A stretch of DNA of 38,137 nucleotides from Candidatus Gemmiger excrementipullorum (GCA_019115045.1 DXEI01000125.1:1-38137), one strand, 5' to 3'. Counted from the first letter of the stretch, positions 16,802-24,441 are shown. Notes: generated by a model from the sequence alone, not told the origin. Program-made: numbers and translations.

Positions 16802-17047
16802 ATGAACTGGTATGAGATCGTGCTCGGCGGCGTGCTGATCGCTGTTTCGCTGCTGATCATCGTTTTCACCCTTGCGCAGGAGCAGAAGGGCCGCGGTCTG
16901 TCTGCGGCGATCATGGGCGACAACGCCAACATGGCGGCCGGCCGTGAGCGCGGCAACGACGCCAAGCTCGTCAAATGGACCAAGGTGTTCGGCGTGATCT
17001 TCTTTGTGGTCACGCTGGTCGTCTGCGTGCTCAGCGCCCGCCTGTAA
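16802..17047 (+). CDS. secG: Preprotein translocase subunit SecG
   Basis: Small membrane subunit of the SecYEG channel, 81 residues. Two hydrophobic helices (about 5-25 and 57-79) flank a polar loop with QEQKGRGLSAAIMGDN, typical of SecG. AAAGGAG lies ~8 bases before the ATG. It is followed by a strong hairpin with a U-run and then rnr, the usual secG-rnr neighbourhood of Firmicutes. Confidence 0.93.
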   Translation: MNWYEIVLGGVLIAVSLLIIVFTLAQEQKGRGLSAAIMGDNANMAAGRERGNDAKLVKWTKVFGVIFFVVTLVVCVLSARL

Positions 17048-17077
17048 GCAAGGTACGCGCCTGTCACAAAACAAAAA

Positions 17078-17128
17078 GGGCCCGCCCAAGCGCACGGCAA
17101 CCGTCAGCGCCCCGGCGGGCCGTTTTTT
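17078..17128 (+). terminator. Terminator/attenuator between secG and rnr
   Basis: Long hairpin: outer arms GGCCCGCC / GGCGGGCC (17079-17086, 17114-17121) enclose an inner GCGCACGG ... CCGT..GCGC stem, followed by GTTTTTT. It ends secG transcripts or attenuates read-through into rnr. Confidence 0.85.
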
Positions 17129-17140
17129 GTGGGAAAGTAC

Positions 17141-17185
17141 GCGGGGATCGTCCCCGCAGGGAAGGGCCGCACCGGACGGTGCGGC
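17141..17185 (+). promoter_or_regulatory. Two leader hairpins upstream of rnr
   Basis: Two perfect hairpins follow the terminator: GCGGGGA / TCCCCGC (17141-17147, 17151-17157) and GCCGCACCG / CGGTGCGGC (17166-17174, 17177-17185). They end 22 bases before the rnr start. They may shape translation or stability of the rnr leader; no promoter was recognised between them and the terminator. Confidence 0.5.
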
Positions 17186-17206
17186 GACGTCAATGAAGGA
17201 GTAACT

Positions 17207-19327
17207 ATGACACCGTTGCAAAAAAGCATCCTCGCAGCCGTAAAGCGCCGCCCCATGACGCTGCGCGAGCTGCAAAACAACCTGCAGGTGGACAATTCCC
17301 GCCTGCGCACCACCGTCTCGGCCATGGTCGCCACCGGCGAACTTTCGCTGCGCAACGGCGCGTATGTGCCGGGCTTTGCCACCTACGAAAATCCGGCCGA
17401 CCCCGCCACCATCCCCTGCACGCTGGTCAAGCTGGCGGCGCGCTTCGGCTTTGCCAGCCGCGACGACGGCCAGGGCGATATCTTCATCCCGGGGCGCGCG
17501 CTGCACGGCGCCATGCCGCAGGACAAGATCAGCGTCAAACTGTTCGACCACCCGCGGGTCGAGGGCTCGTCCGAGGGCGAAGTCGTAGAGGTCACGGTGC
17601 CCAACAACCGTTTTGCGGGCACGGTCTGCCTTTCGGACGACGGCCGCCTGGCCGTCGAACCGGACGGCTGCCGCGACGTCAAGTTCCTGCTGGCCAAGCA
17701 GGGCAGCGAGGGCGTCGAGCTGGGCGATAAAGTCGGCTTCCTCATCACCCACCGCGGCGAACGCCATGCCGGCCACCGCGCCGCCGTCACCGAGAAGTTC
17801 GGCTCCTCCGACCGCGCGTCGGAGTGCGCCAAGGCCATCCTCTACGGCCGCAACGTCCGGCAGGAGTTCCCGCCCGAGGTCCTGGCCGAAGCCCGGGCCT
17901 ACGACGACGCCACGGTCGACGCGGCCGAGGCCGCCCGCCGCATGGATCTGCGCGCCATCCCCATCTTCACCATCGACTCGGCCGAGACCAAGGACATCGA
18001 CGATGCCATCAGCCTGCAAAAGCTCGCCGACGGCGGGTACGAGCTCGGCGTCCACATCGCCGACGTCAGCCACTATGTGCGCCCCGGCAGCCAACTGGAC
18101 GCCGAAGCGTTTGAGCGCGCCACCAGCATCTACTATGCCGACAAAGTCATCCCCATGCTGCCCACGCAGCTGTCCAACGGTATCTGCTCGCTCAACCCGC
18201 AGGCGGACCGTCTGGCGTTCTCCTGCCTGATGCGGCTGGACGCGCAGGGCAGCATCCACAGCTACCGCTTTGTCAAAACGCTCATCCGCAGCCGCGTCAA
18301 GGGCGTTTATAAAGAGATCAACGCCCTGCTGGACGGCACGGCAGGGGAGGACCTGAAGCAAAAATATACCGAGGTCCTGCCCCAGCTGCCCGTCATGGAC
18401 GAGCTGTACCGCAAACGCCTCGACCTGCGCCGCAAGCGCGGCGCGATGGAGATCGAATCCGACGAGGCCAAGCTCGTCATCGACGAGACAGGCCGCTGTG
18501 TCGACATCGTCAAGCGCGGGCGCGGCACGTCGGAATGCATGATCGAGGAGTTCATGCTGCTGGCCAACCAGTGCGCGGCCAACGCCGGGCGCACCAACAA
18601 GGTGCCCTTTGTCTACCGCGTGCACGAGGCCCCCAGCGCCGAAAAGATGGAAAAACTCTCGGCCACGCTGCTGGCCTGCGGCCTCAACGCCAAGTTCAAG
18701 GAACCGATCCCCACGCAGCTGGAACTGGCCGCCCTGCTGGATGAAACGCGCGGCCAGCCTATCCAGACCCCGGTGCACACCGGTATCCTGCGCAGCATGC
18801 AAAAGGCGCGCTACGCGCCGCAGCCGCTGGGCCACTACGGCCTGGTGCTGGCCGACTACGCGCACTTTACCAGCCCCATCCGCCGGTACCCGGACCTGGC
18901 GATCCACCGCATCCTCAGCGATATGCTGCTGGGCGCGCCGCATGACCGGATCGCCAAAACCTACAACGAGTTCGCGCAGCGCGCCAGCGAGCAGTCCAGC
19001 AAAAAGGAAGTGGAGGCTGTCTCCATCGAGCGCGACGTTGAGGACCTCTACAAAGCCGAGTATATGCACGAGCACCTGGGCGAGGTATACACCGGCACCG
19101 TGGCCGGCATCACGCCGCGCGGCGTCTTTGTCGAGCTGGAAAACACCGTCGAAGGCTTTGTGCCGGCAGCGCAGCTGTGCAAGGGCGAGGCCCAGGTCGT
19201 GGACGGCGTCAGCATGCTGGACCCGCTGACGGGCCGCAGCTGGATGCTGGGAACCTCCATGAAGATCCGCGTCGCCGGTGCCGACGTGGCGCTGGGCCGC
19301 ATCGACTTTGATTATATGGTCGAGTGA
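17207..19327 (+). CDS. rnr: Ribonuclease R
   Basis: 3'-5' exoribonuclease that degrades structured RNA. It has 706 residues, the normal length. An N-terminal winged-helix segment (~1-60) is followed by cold-shock domains (~65-230) and the RNB catalytic domain from ~250, whose acidic cluster DSAETKDIDDA provides the metal-binding Asp residues; HFTSPIRRYPDL follows further on. A C-terminal S1 domain spans ~620-700 (YTGTVAGITPRGVFVEL). AAGGAG is ~6 bases before the ATG at 17207. In many Firmicutes smpB comes next; here a terminator and a repeat zone follow instead. Confidence 0.97.
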   Translation: MTPLQKSILAAVKRRPMTLRELQNNLQVDNSRLRTTVSAMVATGELSLRNGAYVPGFATYENPADPATIPCTLVKLAARFGFASRDDGQGDIFIPGRALHGAMPQDKISVKLFDHPRVEGSSEGEVVEVTVPNNRFAGTVCLSDDGRLAVEPDGCRDVKFLLAKQGSEGVELGDKVGFLITHRGERHAGHRAAVTEKFGSSDRASECAKAILYGRNVRQEFPPEVLAEARAYDDATVDAAEAARRMDLRAIPIFTIDSAETKDIDDAISLQKLADGGYELGVHIADVSHYVRPGSQLDAEAFERATSIYYADKVIPMLPTQLSNGICSLNPQADRLAFSCLMRLDAQGSIHSYRFVKTLIRSRVKGVYKEINALLDGTAGEDLKQKYTEVLPQLPVMDELYRKRLDLRRKRGAMEIESDEAKLVIDETGRCVDIVKRGRGTSECMIEEFMLLANQCAANAGRTNKVPFVYRVHEAPSAEKMEKLSATLLACGLNAKFKEPIPTQLELAALLDETRGQPIQTPVHTGILRSMQKARYAPQPLGHYGLVLADYAHFTSPIRRYPDLAIHRILSDMLLGAPHDRIAKTYNEFAQRASEQSSKKEVEAVSIERDVEDLYKAEYMHEHLGEVYTGTVAGITPRGVFVELENTVEGFVPAAQLCKGEAQVVDGVSMLDPLTGRSWMLGTSMKIRVAGADVALGRIDFDYMVE

Positions 19328-19349
19328 CCGGCTTTTACCGCAATGCAGC

Positions 19350-19390
19350 ACAGCCCCCGGGCAAACGCCCGGGGGCTGTTTCTGTTGGTG
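19350..19390 (+). terminator. Terminator of rnr
   Basis: 13-bp perfect stem ACAGCCCCCGGGC / GCCCGGGGGCTGT (19350-19362, 19367-19379) with an AAAC loop, followed by TTTCTGTT. Confidence 0.88.
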
Positions 19391-19476
19391 TGCAAAACTG
19401 TATACCATGTCCTTGCAACGCGATATGCCATGGTATGGCAACGTTTTTGGTCCGCGTACGCGGCTGCCTTGTTTGT

Positions 19477-19500
19477 AGGGGAGGCATAGATGCCTCTCGG
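19477..19500. repeat. Short palindromic repeat, copy 1
   Basis: GTAGGG-type lead followed by GAGGCAT-AG-ATGCCTC (19481-19487, 19490-19496), a perfect 7-bp inverted repeat with a 2-base centre. Shares its layout with the copy at 19627-19652. Confidence 0.6.
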
Positions 19501-19626
19501 CAGTGGGCCCCGCGCGGGGGTTGTGGAACCATTGCTTGTTCGCTTCATTCTGTGCGGCGGGGTCTTGCCGCCCGGCAGGGGTGAACGGCCGCGCGGGGTT
19601 CCGGTTCGTTGTCCGTTTCCCTTGCT

Positions 19627-19652
19627 CTGTAGGGCGGGCGTTCACGCCCGCC
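19627..19652. repeat. Short palindromic repeat, copy 2
   Basis: CTGTAGGGC lead with GGCGGGCGT-TC-ACGCCCGCC (19633-19641, 19644-19652), a perfect 9-bp inverted repeat with a 2-base centre. Same architecture as copy 1, different stem sequence, as in dispersed REP-like families. Confidence 0.6.
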
Positions 19653-19690
19653 GCAACGTTAGGTGCGCAACGCGGAGCGCTCTTTTGCGT

Positions 19691-19768
19691 ATCCCGTGAA
19701 GAGTTTCTGGCAAACAAAAAAGCACAACGCCCGTAAGCGTTGTGCCATGGCAGAAAGAGAGGGATTCG
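19691..19768. repeat. Direct repeat, copy A: tRNA-Ser 3' tail plus terminator
   Basis: 78 bases nearly identical to 19861-19936 (one substitution and one 2-base indel). It contains, on the minus strand, the last ~20 bases of tRNA-Ser including CCA, and a second copy of its terminator hairpin. The rest of a tRNA is absent, so this is a truncated tRNA tail, not a functional gene. Confidence 0.88.
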
Positions 19769-19782
19769 CCGAGCCGCGCCCT

Positions 19783-19851
19783 AAAAAAGCCCCGCAGGGG
19801 CTTTTTTGCCCGCCGGGACGTAAGACGGCGGGCACGGGCTGTTCGAATCCC
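19783..19851. other. Hairpins and inverted tRNA-tail fragment between the direct repeats
   Basis: A perfect 11-bp palindromic hairpin with A-run and T-run (19783-19793 / 19797-19807), able to terminate on either strand, is followed by a GCCCGCCG...CGGCGGGC hairpin. Just beyond, around 19844-19858, is a fragment TTCGAATCCCTCTCTGC in inverted orientation relative to the tRNA tail of copy A. Confidence 0.7.
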
Positions 19852-19860
19852 TCTCTGCAC

Positions 19861-19936
19861 ATCCCGTGAAGTTTCTGGCAAACAAAAAAGCACAACGCCC
19901 GTAAGCGTTGTGCCATGGCGGAAAGAGAGGGATTCG
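19861..19936. repeat. Direct repeat, copy B: overlaps functional tRNA-Ser 3' end
   Basis: 76-base partner of 19691-19768. It spans the true tRNA-Ser terminator and runs into the T-arm of the tRNA. Confidence 0.88.
19878..19910 (-). terminator. Terminator of tRNA-Ser
   Basis: Minus strand stem GCACAACGC / GCGTTGTGC with a 6-base loop, followed on that strand by TTTTTTG. The same hairpin is duplicated in copy A. Confidence 0.85.
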
Positions 19937-20007
19937 AACCCTCGAGGGCTTTAGGGGCCCTACACGATTTCCAGTCGTGCGCCTTAGACCAGCTCAGCCA
20001 TCTTTCC
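19916..20007 (-). tRNA. tRNA-Ser (anticodon GGA)
   Basis: 92-nt class II tRNA with encoded CCA. Acceptor GGAAAGA pairs with TCTTTCC. The anticodon arm CACGA-CTGGAAA-TCGTG gives GGA, reading UCC/UCU. The long variable arm (around TAGGGCCCCTAAAGCCCTC) is diagnostic of serine. Preceded by a perfect promoter and followed by its own terminator. Confidence 0.97.
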
Positions 20008-20033
20008 AAAGCAGCCGTCAGGCTGCAAGAGTC

Positions 20034-20062
20034 ATTATAGCAATTCACACACGGCTTGTCAA
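20034..20062 (-). promoter_or_regulatory. Consensus promoter of tRNA-Ser
   Basis: Minus strand -35 TTGACA (20057-20062), 17-bp spacer, -10 TATAAT (20034-20039): a perfect sigma-70 match. A GCAGCC/GGCTGC hairpin (20011-20026) lies in the short leader before the tRNA. Confidence 0.93.
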
Positions 20063-20121
20063 GCCAAAACGCACAAAAAATCCGACATTTTGGCGGGTGA
20101 GGCTGCGGCCATGCCGCGCTT

Positions 20122-20886
20122 TCAAGGGTTGGTGTCGTGGGTCACAAAGCCGCCCAGCTCGTCGGTGGTGGCCAGGCCCTGGGCCAGGGCTTTGGCGCGC
20201 ATGGCGGCGTAGAACTCGGCAAAGGTGGCCTGGGTGTACGGGGTCAGGAAAAACAGCCCGATGCCCAGCGTCAGCATACACAGCAGGTACCAGCCGATGA
20301 AGGAGAGCTCCAACACAAAAAGGCGGACCTTTTCACCGTACATCATCTGCTTGCTCAATTCCATGGCGCGGGTGGTCGTCAGGTAGGGGTTCTCGGCCAG
20401 CAGGTAGGGCACCATTGCGTAGCAGTACGTCCAGTAAATGCCGGGGATCAAAAGCAAAAGGTAGCCGACGCTGATCTTGAGCCCCGTCAAAAACTGGACC
20501 TTGACGACGTTGAGGTACGGCGTCCGGAACACGCTGAACAGCGTGCCGAACGGCGAGGGAGCCTGCCGGCTCTCCATAAAATAGCGGCAGCCGCCTACCC
20601 GCAGCGGCGAGGACAAAAACACGTTCCACAGGGCCCCCAGCACCAGCACGATAAACGCGGCGGAGAGCAAAGCCAGCACAAGCGGCGCGGCGAGCGCGGG
20701 CATATCGTAGAACTGCTCAGCCGTTTGTTCCGGGGAACTGCTTAGGTTGTTGAGGTTATAGTTCAGGTTGATGCCGCTGGCCCCGCCGCCCAGCAGGCTC
20801 AGCACCAGCGTGACCCAGAACGAGCGCCAATACCGCCCCTGCAGGGCCTGGCGGGCGTTCGCTTTTAACATGCCGCATGTCCACAT
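20122..20886 (-). CDS. DUF975 family integral membrane protein
   Basis: A 254-residue membrane protein of the DUF975 family, function unknown. The N-terminus LKANARQALQGRYWRSFWV is the typical family opening, followed by a first helix, a polar Asn/Ser-rich extracellular loop, and several more hydrophobic segments (about 70-100, 130-160, 185-210). GIYWTYCYAMVPYLLAENP and AMELSKQMMYGEK are also family-like. AGGAGGT lies 8 bases before the ATG at 20886. It has its own promoter and no clear terminator. It is not linked functionally to the flanking tRNAs. Confidence 0.88.
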   Translation of the reverse strand: MWTCGMLKANARQALQGRYWRSFWVTLVLSLLGGGASGINLNYNLNNLSSSPEQTAEQFYDMPALAAPLVLALLSAAFIVLVLGALWNVFLSSPLRVGGCRYFMESRQAPSPFGTLFSVFRTPYLNVVKVQFLTGLKISVGYLLLLIPGIYWTYCYAMVPYLLAENPYLTTTRAMELSKQMMYGEKVRLFVLELSFIGWYLLCMLTLGIGLFFLTPYTQATFAEFYAAMRAKALAQGLATTDELGGFVTHDTNP

Positions 20887-20918
20887 GATGATTTACCTCC
20901 TACAGGTTTCTTACCTCC

Positions 20919-20946
20919 ATTATAACAAATTATGCGCCGAAAGCAA
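20919..20946 (-). promoter_or_regulatory. Promoter of the DUF975 gene
   Basis: Minus strand -35 TTGCTT (20941-20946), 16-bp spacer, -10 TATAAT (20919-20924). The leader contains two GGAGGT motifs; only the second is at the right distance from the ATG. Confidence 0.7.
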
Positions 20947-21044
20947 GCGCCTGCGTGCGCGGACGGCGTAAAAACGATGGAGCGTGCTTTTGCAGGGCGG
21001 CGCGAAGAAACCCAACAATTTTTTGAAAAAATCCAAAAAAGTGC

Positions 21045-21073
21045 TTGACATTTTGCCCTGTGCTGGCTATAAT
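21045..21073 (+). promoter_or_regulatory. Consensus promoter of tRNA-Leu
   Basis: -35 TTGACA (21045-21050), 17-bp spacer, -10 TATAAT (21068-21073): perfect match. Confidence 0.93.
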
Positions 21074-21113
21074 AATACACGTCGCCCGGGTTACCGGCCG
21101 GCCAACAGAATAT

Positions 21114-21200
21114 GCGGATGTGGCGGAACTGGCAGACGCGCTAGATTCAGGTTCTAGTTCCCTTAAAAGAGTGTGGGTTCAAATCCCTTCATCCGCACCA
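21114..21200 (+). tRNA. tRNA-Leu (anticodon CAG)
   Basis: 87-nt class II tRNA with encoded CCA. Acceptor GCGGATG pairs with CATCCGC. The anticodon arm CTAGA-TTCAGGT-TCTAG gives CAG, reading CUG, the dominant leucine codon of this window. The variable arm is long, as expected for leucine. Confidence 0.97.
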
Positions 21201-21235
21201 AAACCCCGAGCCATTGCGGCCCGGGGTTTTCTTTA
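21201..21235 (+). terminator. Terminator of tRNA-Leu
   Basis: Stem AAACCCCG ... CGGGGTTT followed by T-rich TTTCTTT. Confidence 0.8.
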
Positions 21236-21258
21236 TGCGCTGCAAACCGGCACAAAGC

Positions 21259-21285
21259 CCGGGCGGGGCCAAAGGCCCCGCCCGG
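21259..21285 (-). terminator. GC-rich hairpin at end of galT
   Basis: 12-bp perfect stem CCGGGCGGGGCC / GGCCCCGCCCGG with a 3-base loop, 21 bases past the galT stop. It lacks a strong U-run on the minus strand; on the plus strand it is followed by AAACTGTTTTT. It may serve both directions. Confidence 0.6.
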
Positions 21286-21306
21286 AAACTGTTTTTATGG
21301 CAGATG

Positions 21307-22890
21307 TCAAACCGCTTTAAAACCCACGCTCTGCACAAAGCGCAGGAAGGCGGCCTGCCCGGCGGCGTCCTGTTTAAAGACGCCGGCGTCCTCCAGCACG
21401 TGGCTGAACACGATGCCGATCTCGCGCTTGACGACGCTGTTGGCCTCCTGCGGCGTCATGGCGGTGCCGTACTGGGCGATCAGCTGGTCGATCCAGTCGG
21501 CGTGCACAGCCAGCGGCGAGCCTTCCTCGCGGCTGGTGTTGGGGCGCTGCCCGGCCAGGATCTCGGCGATCTGCGCGCCCTGGTCTTTTAAGCGCGCCGG
21601 CAAGATCGCCAGGCCCATGACCTCGATCAGGCCGATGTTTTCCTTCTTGATGTTGTGGTACTCTTTGTGCGGGTGGAAGATGCCGTCGGGGTATTCCTCG
21701 CTGGTGCGGTTGTTGCGCAGCGCCAGGTCCAGGATGTAACCGTCCTTCTCGTCATAATGCAAGATCGGCGTCACGGTGTTGTGCGGCGTCTCGCCGGTGT
21801 GGGCGATGATGCCGACGCTCTCGTCGCTGTACTTGCGCCAGGCCGTCAGGATGTTGTTGGCCACGATCTGCATCTGCTGGCTGCTGCGGCCCACCAGCCG
21901 CACGGTGGACACCGGCCAGTTCAGGATGCCGGCTTTGACGCCGGGGTAGCGCACGTCGGCCAGCGGCGTGGCGACGGCGGCTTTCTGCATGGGGAAGACA
22001 TACCGCCCGCCCTGGAAATGGCTGTGGCTCAAAATGCTGCCACCCACAATGGGCAGGTCTGCGTTGGAACCGCAGGTATAATGCGGGAACTGCGCCACAA
22101 AGTCAAAGATCTCGGCCAGCGTCTGGCGGTCCATCTCCATCGGCTTGTGGGTCTCGTGCAGCATGATGCAGTGCTCATGGAAATAGGCGTAGGGGCTGTA
22201 CTGCAGGTAGAACTGCTGCCCGGCCAGCGTGATGGGCACGATGCGGTGGGTCTGCCGCGCGGGGAAGTTGACGCGCCCCGCGTAGCCGATATTCTCTTTG
22301 CACAGCATGCACGCCGGGTAGCCGGACTTGGGCTGCATGCGTTCCAGCGCAATGGTCTTGGGGTCTTTTTCCGGCTTGGTCAGGTTGATGGTGATCTCCA
22401 GCTCGCCGTAGGGCGTGGCGGCGTTCCACTGGATGTTCTTGGCGATCTGCGCCGTGCGGATGTAGTTGGTCACGACGCACAGGTCATAGAACCAGTCGGT
22501 CGCGGCCTCGGGGCCCTTTTTCTCGTACAGCTTTTTGAACTTTTTGCAGACCTCGCTCTCGCGCGGCATCAGCGCGCCCATCAGGCGGGTCTCAAAATTG
22601 ATGCGGAACTGCGGCACCGCGCCGTCCAGAAGGTCTTTCTGGGCAGCCAGCTCCACCATCTCGTCCAGCAGCGCCGCAGGGATGGCAAACTCCTCTTTGG
22701 GGACTTTTTCCTCGCTGGGGGCGCTCAGGGCCAGCAGGTCCAGCAGCGTGTTGCGCGCCACAATGACGTCCAGGTCCTTGATGAGCTTGTGCTTGCGGCC
22801 GAAGCGCAGCAGGCGCTCCACGTCCAGGGCCAGGCGGGCATCGCGCTGTTCCGGGGTCAAAGCCGTGCAGTCGAATTCACTTTTTGCCAT
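21307..22890 (-). CDS. galT: UDP-glucose--hexose-1-phosphate uridylyltransferase, Firmicutes type
   Basis: Leloir-pathway enzyme exchanging UMP between UDP-glucose and galactose-1-phosphate. It has 527 residues, the length of the Gram-positive GalT branch rather than the ~350-residue E. coli type. The active-site motif HSHFQ (289-293) matches the HxHxQ signature, with His291 as the likely uridylylated nucleophile. Other conserved blocks include CMLCKENIGYAGR, YSPYAYFHEHCI and NNRTSEEYPDGIFHPH. GGAGG lies ~8 bases before the ATG at 22890. galK and galE are not in the window. It follows the lipoprotein gene by 116 bases on the same strand. Confidence 0.95.
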   Translation of the reverse strand: MAKSEFDCTALTPEQRDARLALDVERLLRFGRKHKLIKDLDVIVARNTLLDLLALSAPSEEKVPKEEFAIPAALLDEMVELAAQKDLLDGAVPQFRINFETRLMGALMPRESEVCKKFKKLYEKKGPEAATDWFYDLCVVTNYIRTAQIAKNIQWNAATPYGELEITINLTKPEKDPKTIALERMQPKSGYPACMLCKENIGYAGRVNFPARQTHRIVPITLAGQQFYLQYSPYAYFHEHCIMLHETHKPMEMDRQTLAEIFDFVAQFPHYTCGSNADLPIVGGSILSHSHFQGGRYVFPMQKAAVATPLADVRYPGVKAGILNWPVSTVRLVGRSSQQMQIVANNILTAWRKYSDESVGIIAHTGETPHNTVTPILHYDEKDGYILDLALRNNRTSEEYPDGIFHPHKEYHNIKKENIGLIEVMGLAILPARLKDQGAQIAEILAGQRPNTSREEGSPLAVHADWIDQLIAQYGTAMTPQEANSVVKREIGIVFSHVLEDAGVFKQDAAGQAAFLRFVQSVGFKAV

Positions 22891-22959
22891 AATGATCCTC
22901 CTGTAGCGATATTTTTTTGGTCGTATTGTACTAAGCATACCGCAGGTTCCCTTGGTTTG

Positions 22960-22980
22960 CCATGGCGCAGCGTGCCATGG
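22960..22980. promoter_or_regulatory. Palindrome upstream of galT
   Basis: CCATGGC and GCCATGG (22960-22966, 22974-22980) around a 7-base centre, in the 116-base gap before galT. Could be an operator or a hairpin closing the lipoprotein transcript; no U-run is seen. Confidence 0.35.
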
Positions 22981-23006
22981 TTTTGCAGTTTTCATGCACG
23001 ATGGGG

Positions 23007-24353
23007 CTATTCCAGGTATTCGCTGCTGACCCAGCCCACCGGCGGCCAGCCGTCCGGCAGGATCACCAGCACCCAACCCTCCACCGTGCTGCTGCGGCCC
23101 AGCACCGTGACGGCGGTGCCGGGGGCAAGGTCGCTGACCTTGTCATAGCCGGTGCCCGGCCCGGAACGGACGTTCAGTGTGCCCTCCGATGTGGTGGTGC
23201 GGGTGGCGCCCACCTCGTCCCACACATCGGGGTAGGCGTATTCGATGGGCACCCGGGATGCTTCATGGGGCAGGGCGGGGGCGTCGGGGATCGTAGGCGG
23301 GACTGCATCGGGCAGACGGAAGCTGTGCCAGCCATCTTCCAGCCGGAGCCAGCCGGTCTGCCCGTCCCACACAAGGCCGGCGTAGGTGCAGGGGACCCGC
23401 TCTTGCCCGGTGCTGTCCAGCAGGCCGAATTTCCCGTCCCGGCAGACGGCGGCAAAGCCGTTCAAAAGGGGACTGGACGTGGACGGCTCCTGGCCGGAGG
23501 ATTGGGTGGCGTAACCGTAGGTGCCTTCATAGCAGGGGGCGGTCACCTCGTGGCCGGTGCGGTCCAGGTAGCACCAGCGCCCGTCCCGTTGGGCAACAGC
23601 CAGGGCTTCATGGCCAAAAGGCAGGGCTGTTTGGTAGCTTTGGTCGTTCAGCGGGGTGCCGTCCGGCAGGCGGTAGCGGTAGGGGGTGTCGTTGCCTTCG
23701 GGCAAAAGGATGCCCTCCTCGCCTTCGCTCAGAACGGCGTCCCGGGCGGGGAACAGGCCATCGTAGTCCGCCGCCAGGGCCGGGGCAATGTGGGTGGGGG
23801 TGCTGGGACCGGTGCTGCCGCTGTAGTCACACAGGCGCTGCAGGTCGGTCAGCCAGTAAAACTCCTGGTAGTACCCGCCGTGGCCGTCGCACAAGTGCCC
23901 GCCGCCCAAGCTGCGCAGCTGTGCATCCAGTTCACGGTCGCTGTCGGGGGCTGGCTCGCTGCGTTCCACGTGCCAGGCGGGGTCGTCGTCTGTTCCTAAA
24001 AAGCATCCGTTTACGGGGCTGTCGTAGACGCAGGGCAGCAGTTCCTGGCCGTCGTTGCGCAGCAGCCCCCAATGTTCACCCTGGCGCATGGTGTAATATC
24101 CCTGCATCGGGCTCTGGTCCGAAAAGATCGCAATGGGGCGTATTTCCTCATAGTCCAGCACGTCACCGCCAGTGGGTTCCAGCCCCGCGGGCAGCGCGGC
24201 AGCCTGCTCCGGCGTGGCGGTCCCGGGGCTCTCGACGGCGGTGCTCTCCGGCGTCGCGGCGGCGGGGGACTCCGTGCTGGTGGACGGGCCGGCTGCCGGG
24301 GCGCAGGCGCAGAGCAGCAGGGCCAAGGCAAGGGACGAGACGGCGCGTTTCAT
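23007..24353 (-). CDS. WG-repeat lipoprotein with C-terminal SH3b domain
   Basis: A 448-residue predicted surface lipoprotein. The signal peptide ends in the lipobox LCAC, with Cys17 as the lipidated residue. A Ser/Thr/Pro/Ala-rich linker (~20-58) follows. The body contains WG-type beta repeats: EHWGLLRNDGQELLPCVYD (~92-110), GRWCYLDRTGHEVTAPCYE and GKFGLLDSTGQERVPCTY. The last ~65 residues are a bacterial SH3 domain opening with LNVRSGPGTGYDKV, a module that usually binds cell-wall material. AGGAGGG lies ~8 bases before the ATG at 24353. Ligand or role unknown. It lies between galT and the nucleotidyltransferase gene and has a promoter of its own. Confidence 0.87.
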   Translation of the reverse strand: MKRAVSSLALALLLCACAPAAGPSTSTESPAAATPESTAVESPGTATPEQAAALPAGLEPTGGDVLDYEEIRPIAIFSDQSPMQGYYTMRQGEHWGLLRNDGQELLPCVYDSPVNGCFLGTDDDPAWHVERSEPAPDSDRELDAQLRSLGGGHLCDGHGGYYQEFYWLTDLQRLCDYSGSTGPSTPTHIAPALAADYDGLFPARDAVLSEGEEGILLPEGNDTPYRYRLPDGTPLNDQSYQTALPFGHEALAVAQRDGRWCYLDRTGHEVTAPCYEGTYGYATQSSGQEPSTSSPLLNGFAAVCRDGKFGLLDSTGQERVPCTYAGLVWDGQTGWLRLEDGWHSFRLPDAVPPTIPDAPALPHEASRVPIEYAYPDVWDEVGATRTTTSEGTLNVRSGPGTGYDKVSDLAPGTAVTVLGRSSTVEGWVLVILPDGWPPVGWVSSEYLE

Positions 24354-24412
24354 GGCGGCGCCCTCCTTTCAGACGGGAAAACTGTACAAAAAAATCTTGT
24401 TTTCTTGCCTCT

Positions 24413-24441
24413 ATTGTCGCATGTTGACGGTCCATTGTCAA
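24413..24441 (-). promoter_or_regulatory. Putative promoter of the lipoprotein gene
   Basis: Minus strand -35 TTGACA (24436-24441), 17-bp spacer, -10 GACAAT (24413-24418, 4/6). It starts directly after the terminator of the preceding gene. Confidence 0.6.

Larger units (their letters stand above)
19391..19690. other. Non-coding repeat-bearing stretch
   Basis: No convincing gene. Short open frames here have no ribosome sites and no recognisable domains. The stretch carries two palindromic repeats annotated separately (19477-19500 and 19627-19652). Together with the duplicated tRNA-Ser tail that follows, it makes up a ~590-base gene-free zone. Confidence 0.7.

Noticed and set aside
12382-17100. 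A 1572-residue open frame antisense to polC and secG
   Set aside because: It is the complement of a highly conserved gene in GC-rich DNA with strong third-position bias, has no recognisable domains and an odd Asp/Val/His-rich composition; a codon-bias shadow.
16799-19717. A 972-residue open frame antisense to rnr
   Set aside because: Same reason: it mirrors rnr and runs through the terminator and repeats.
19659-20048. Short frames overlapping tRNA-Ser and its duplicate
   Set aside because: They read through the tRNA and terminator hairpins, a known source of false genes.
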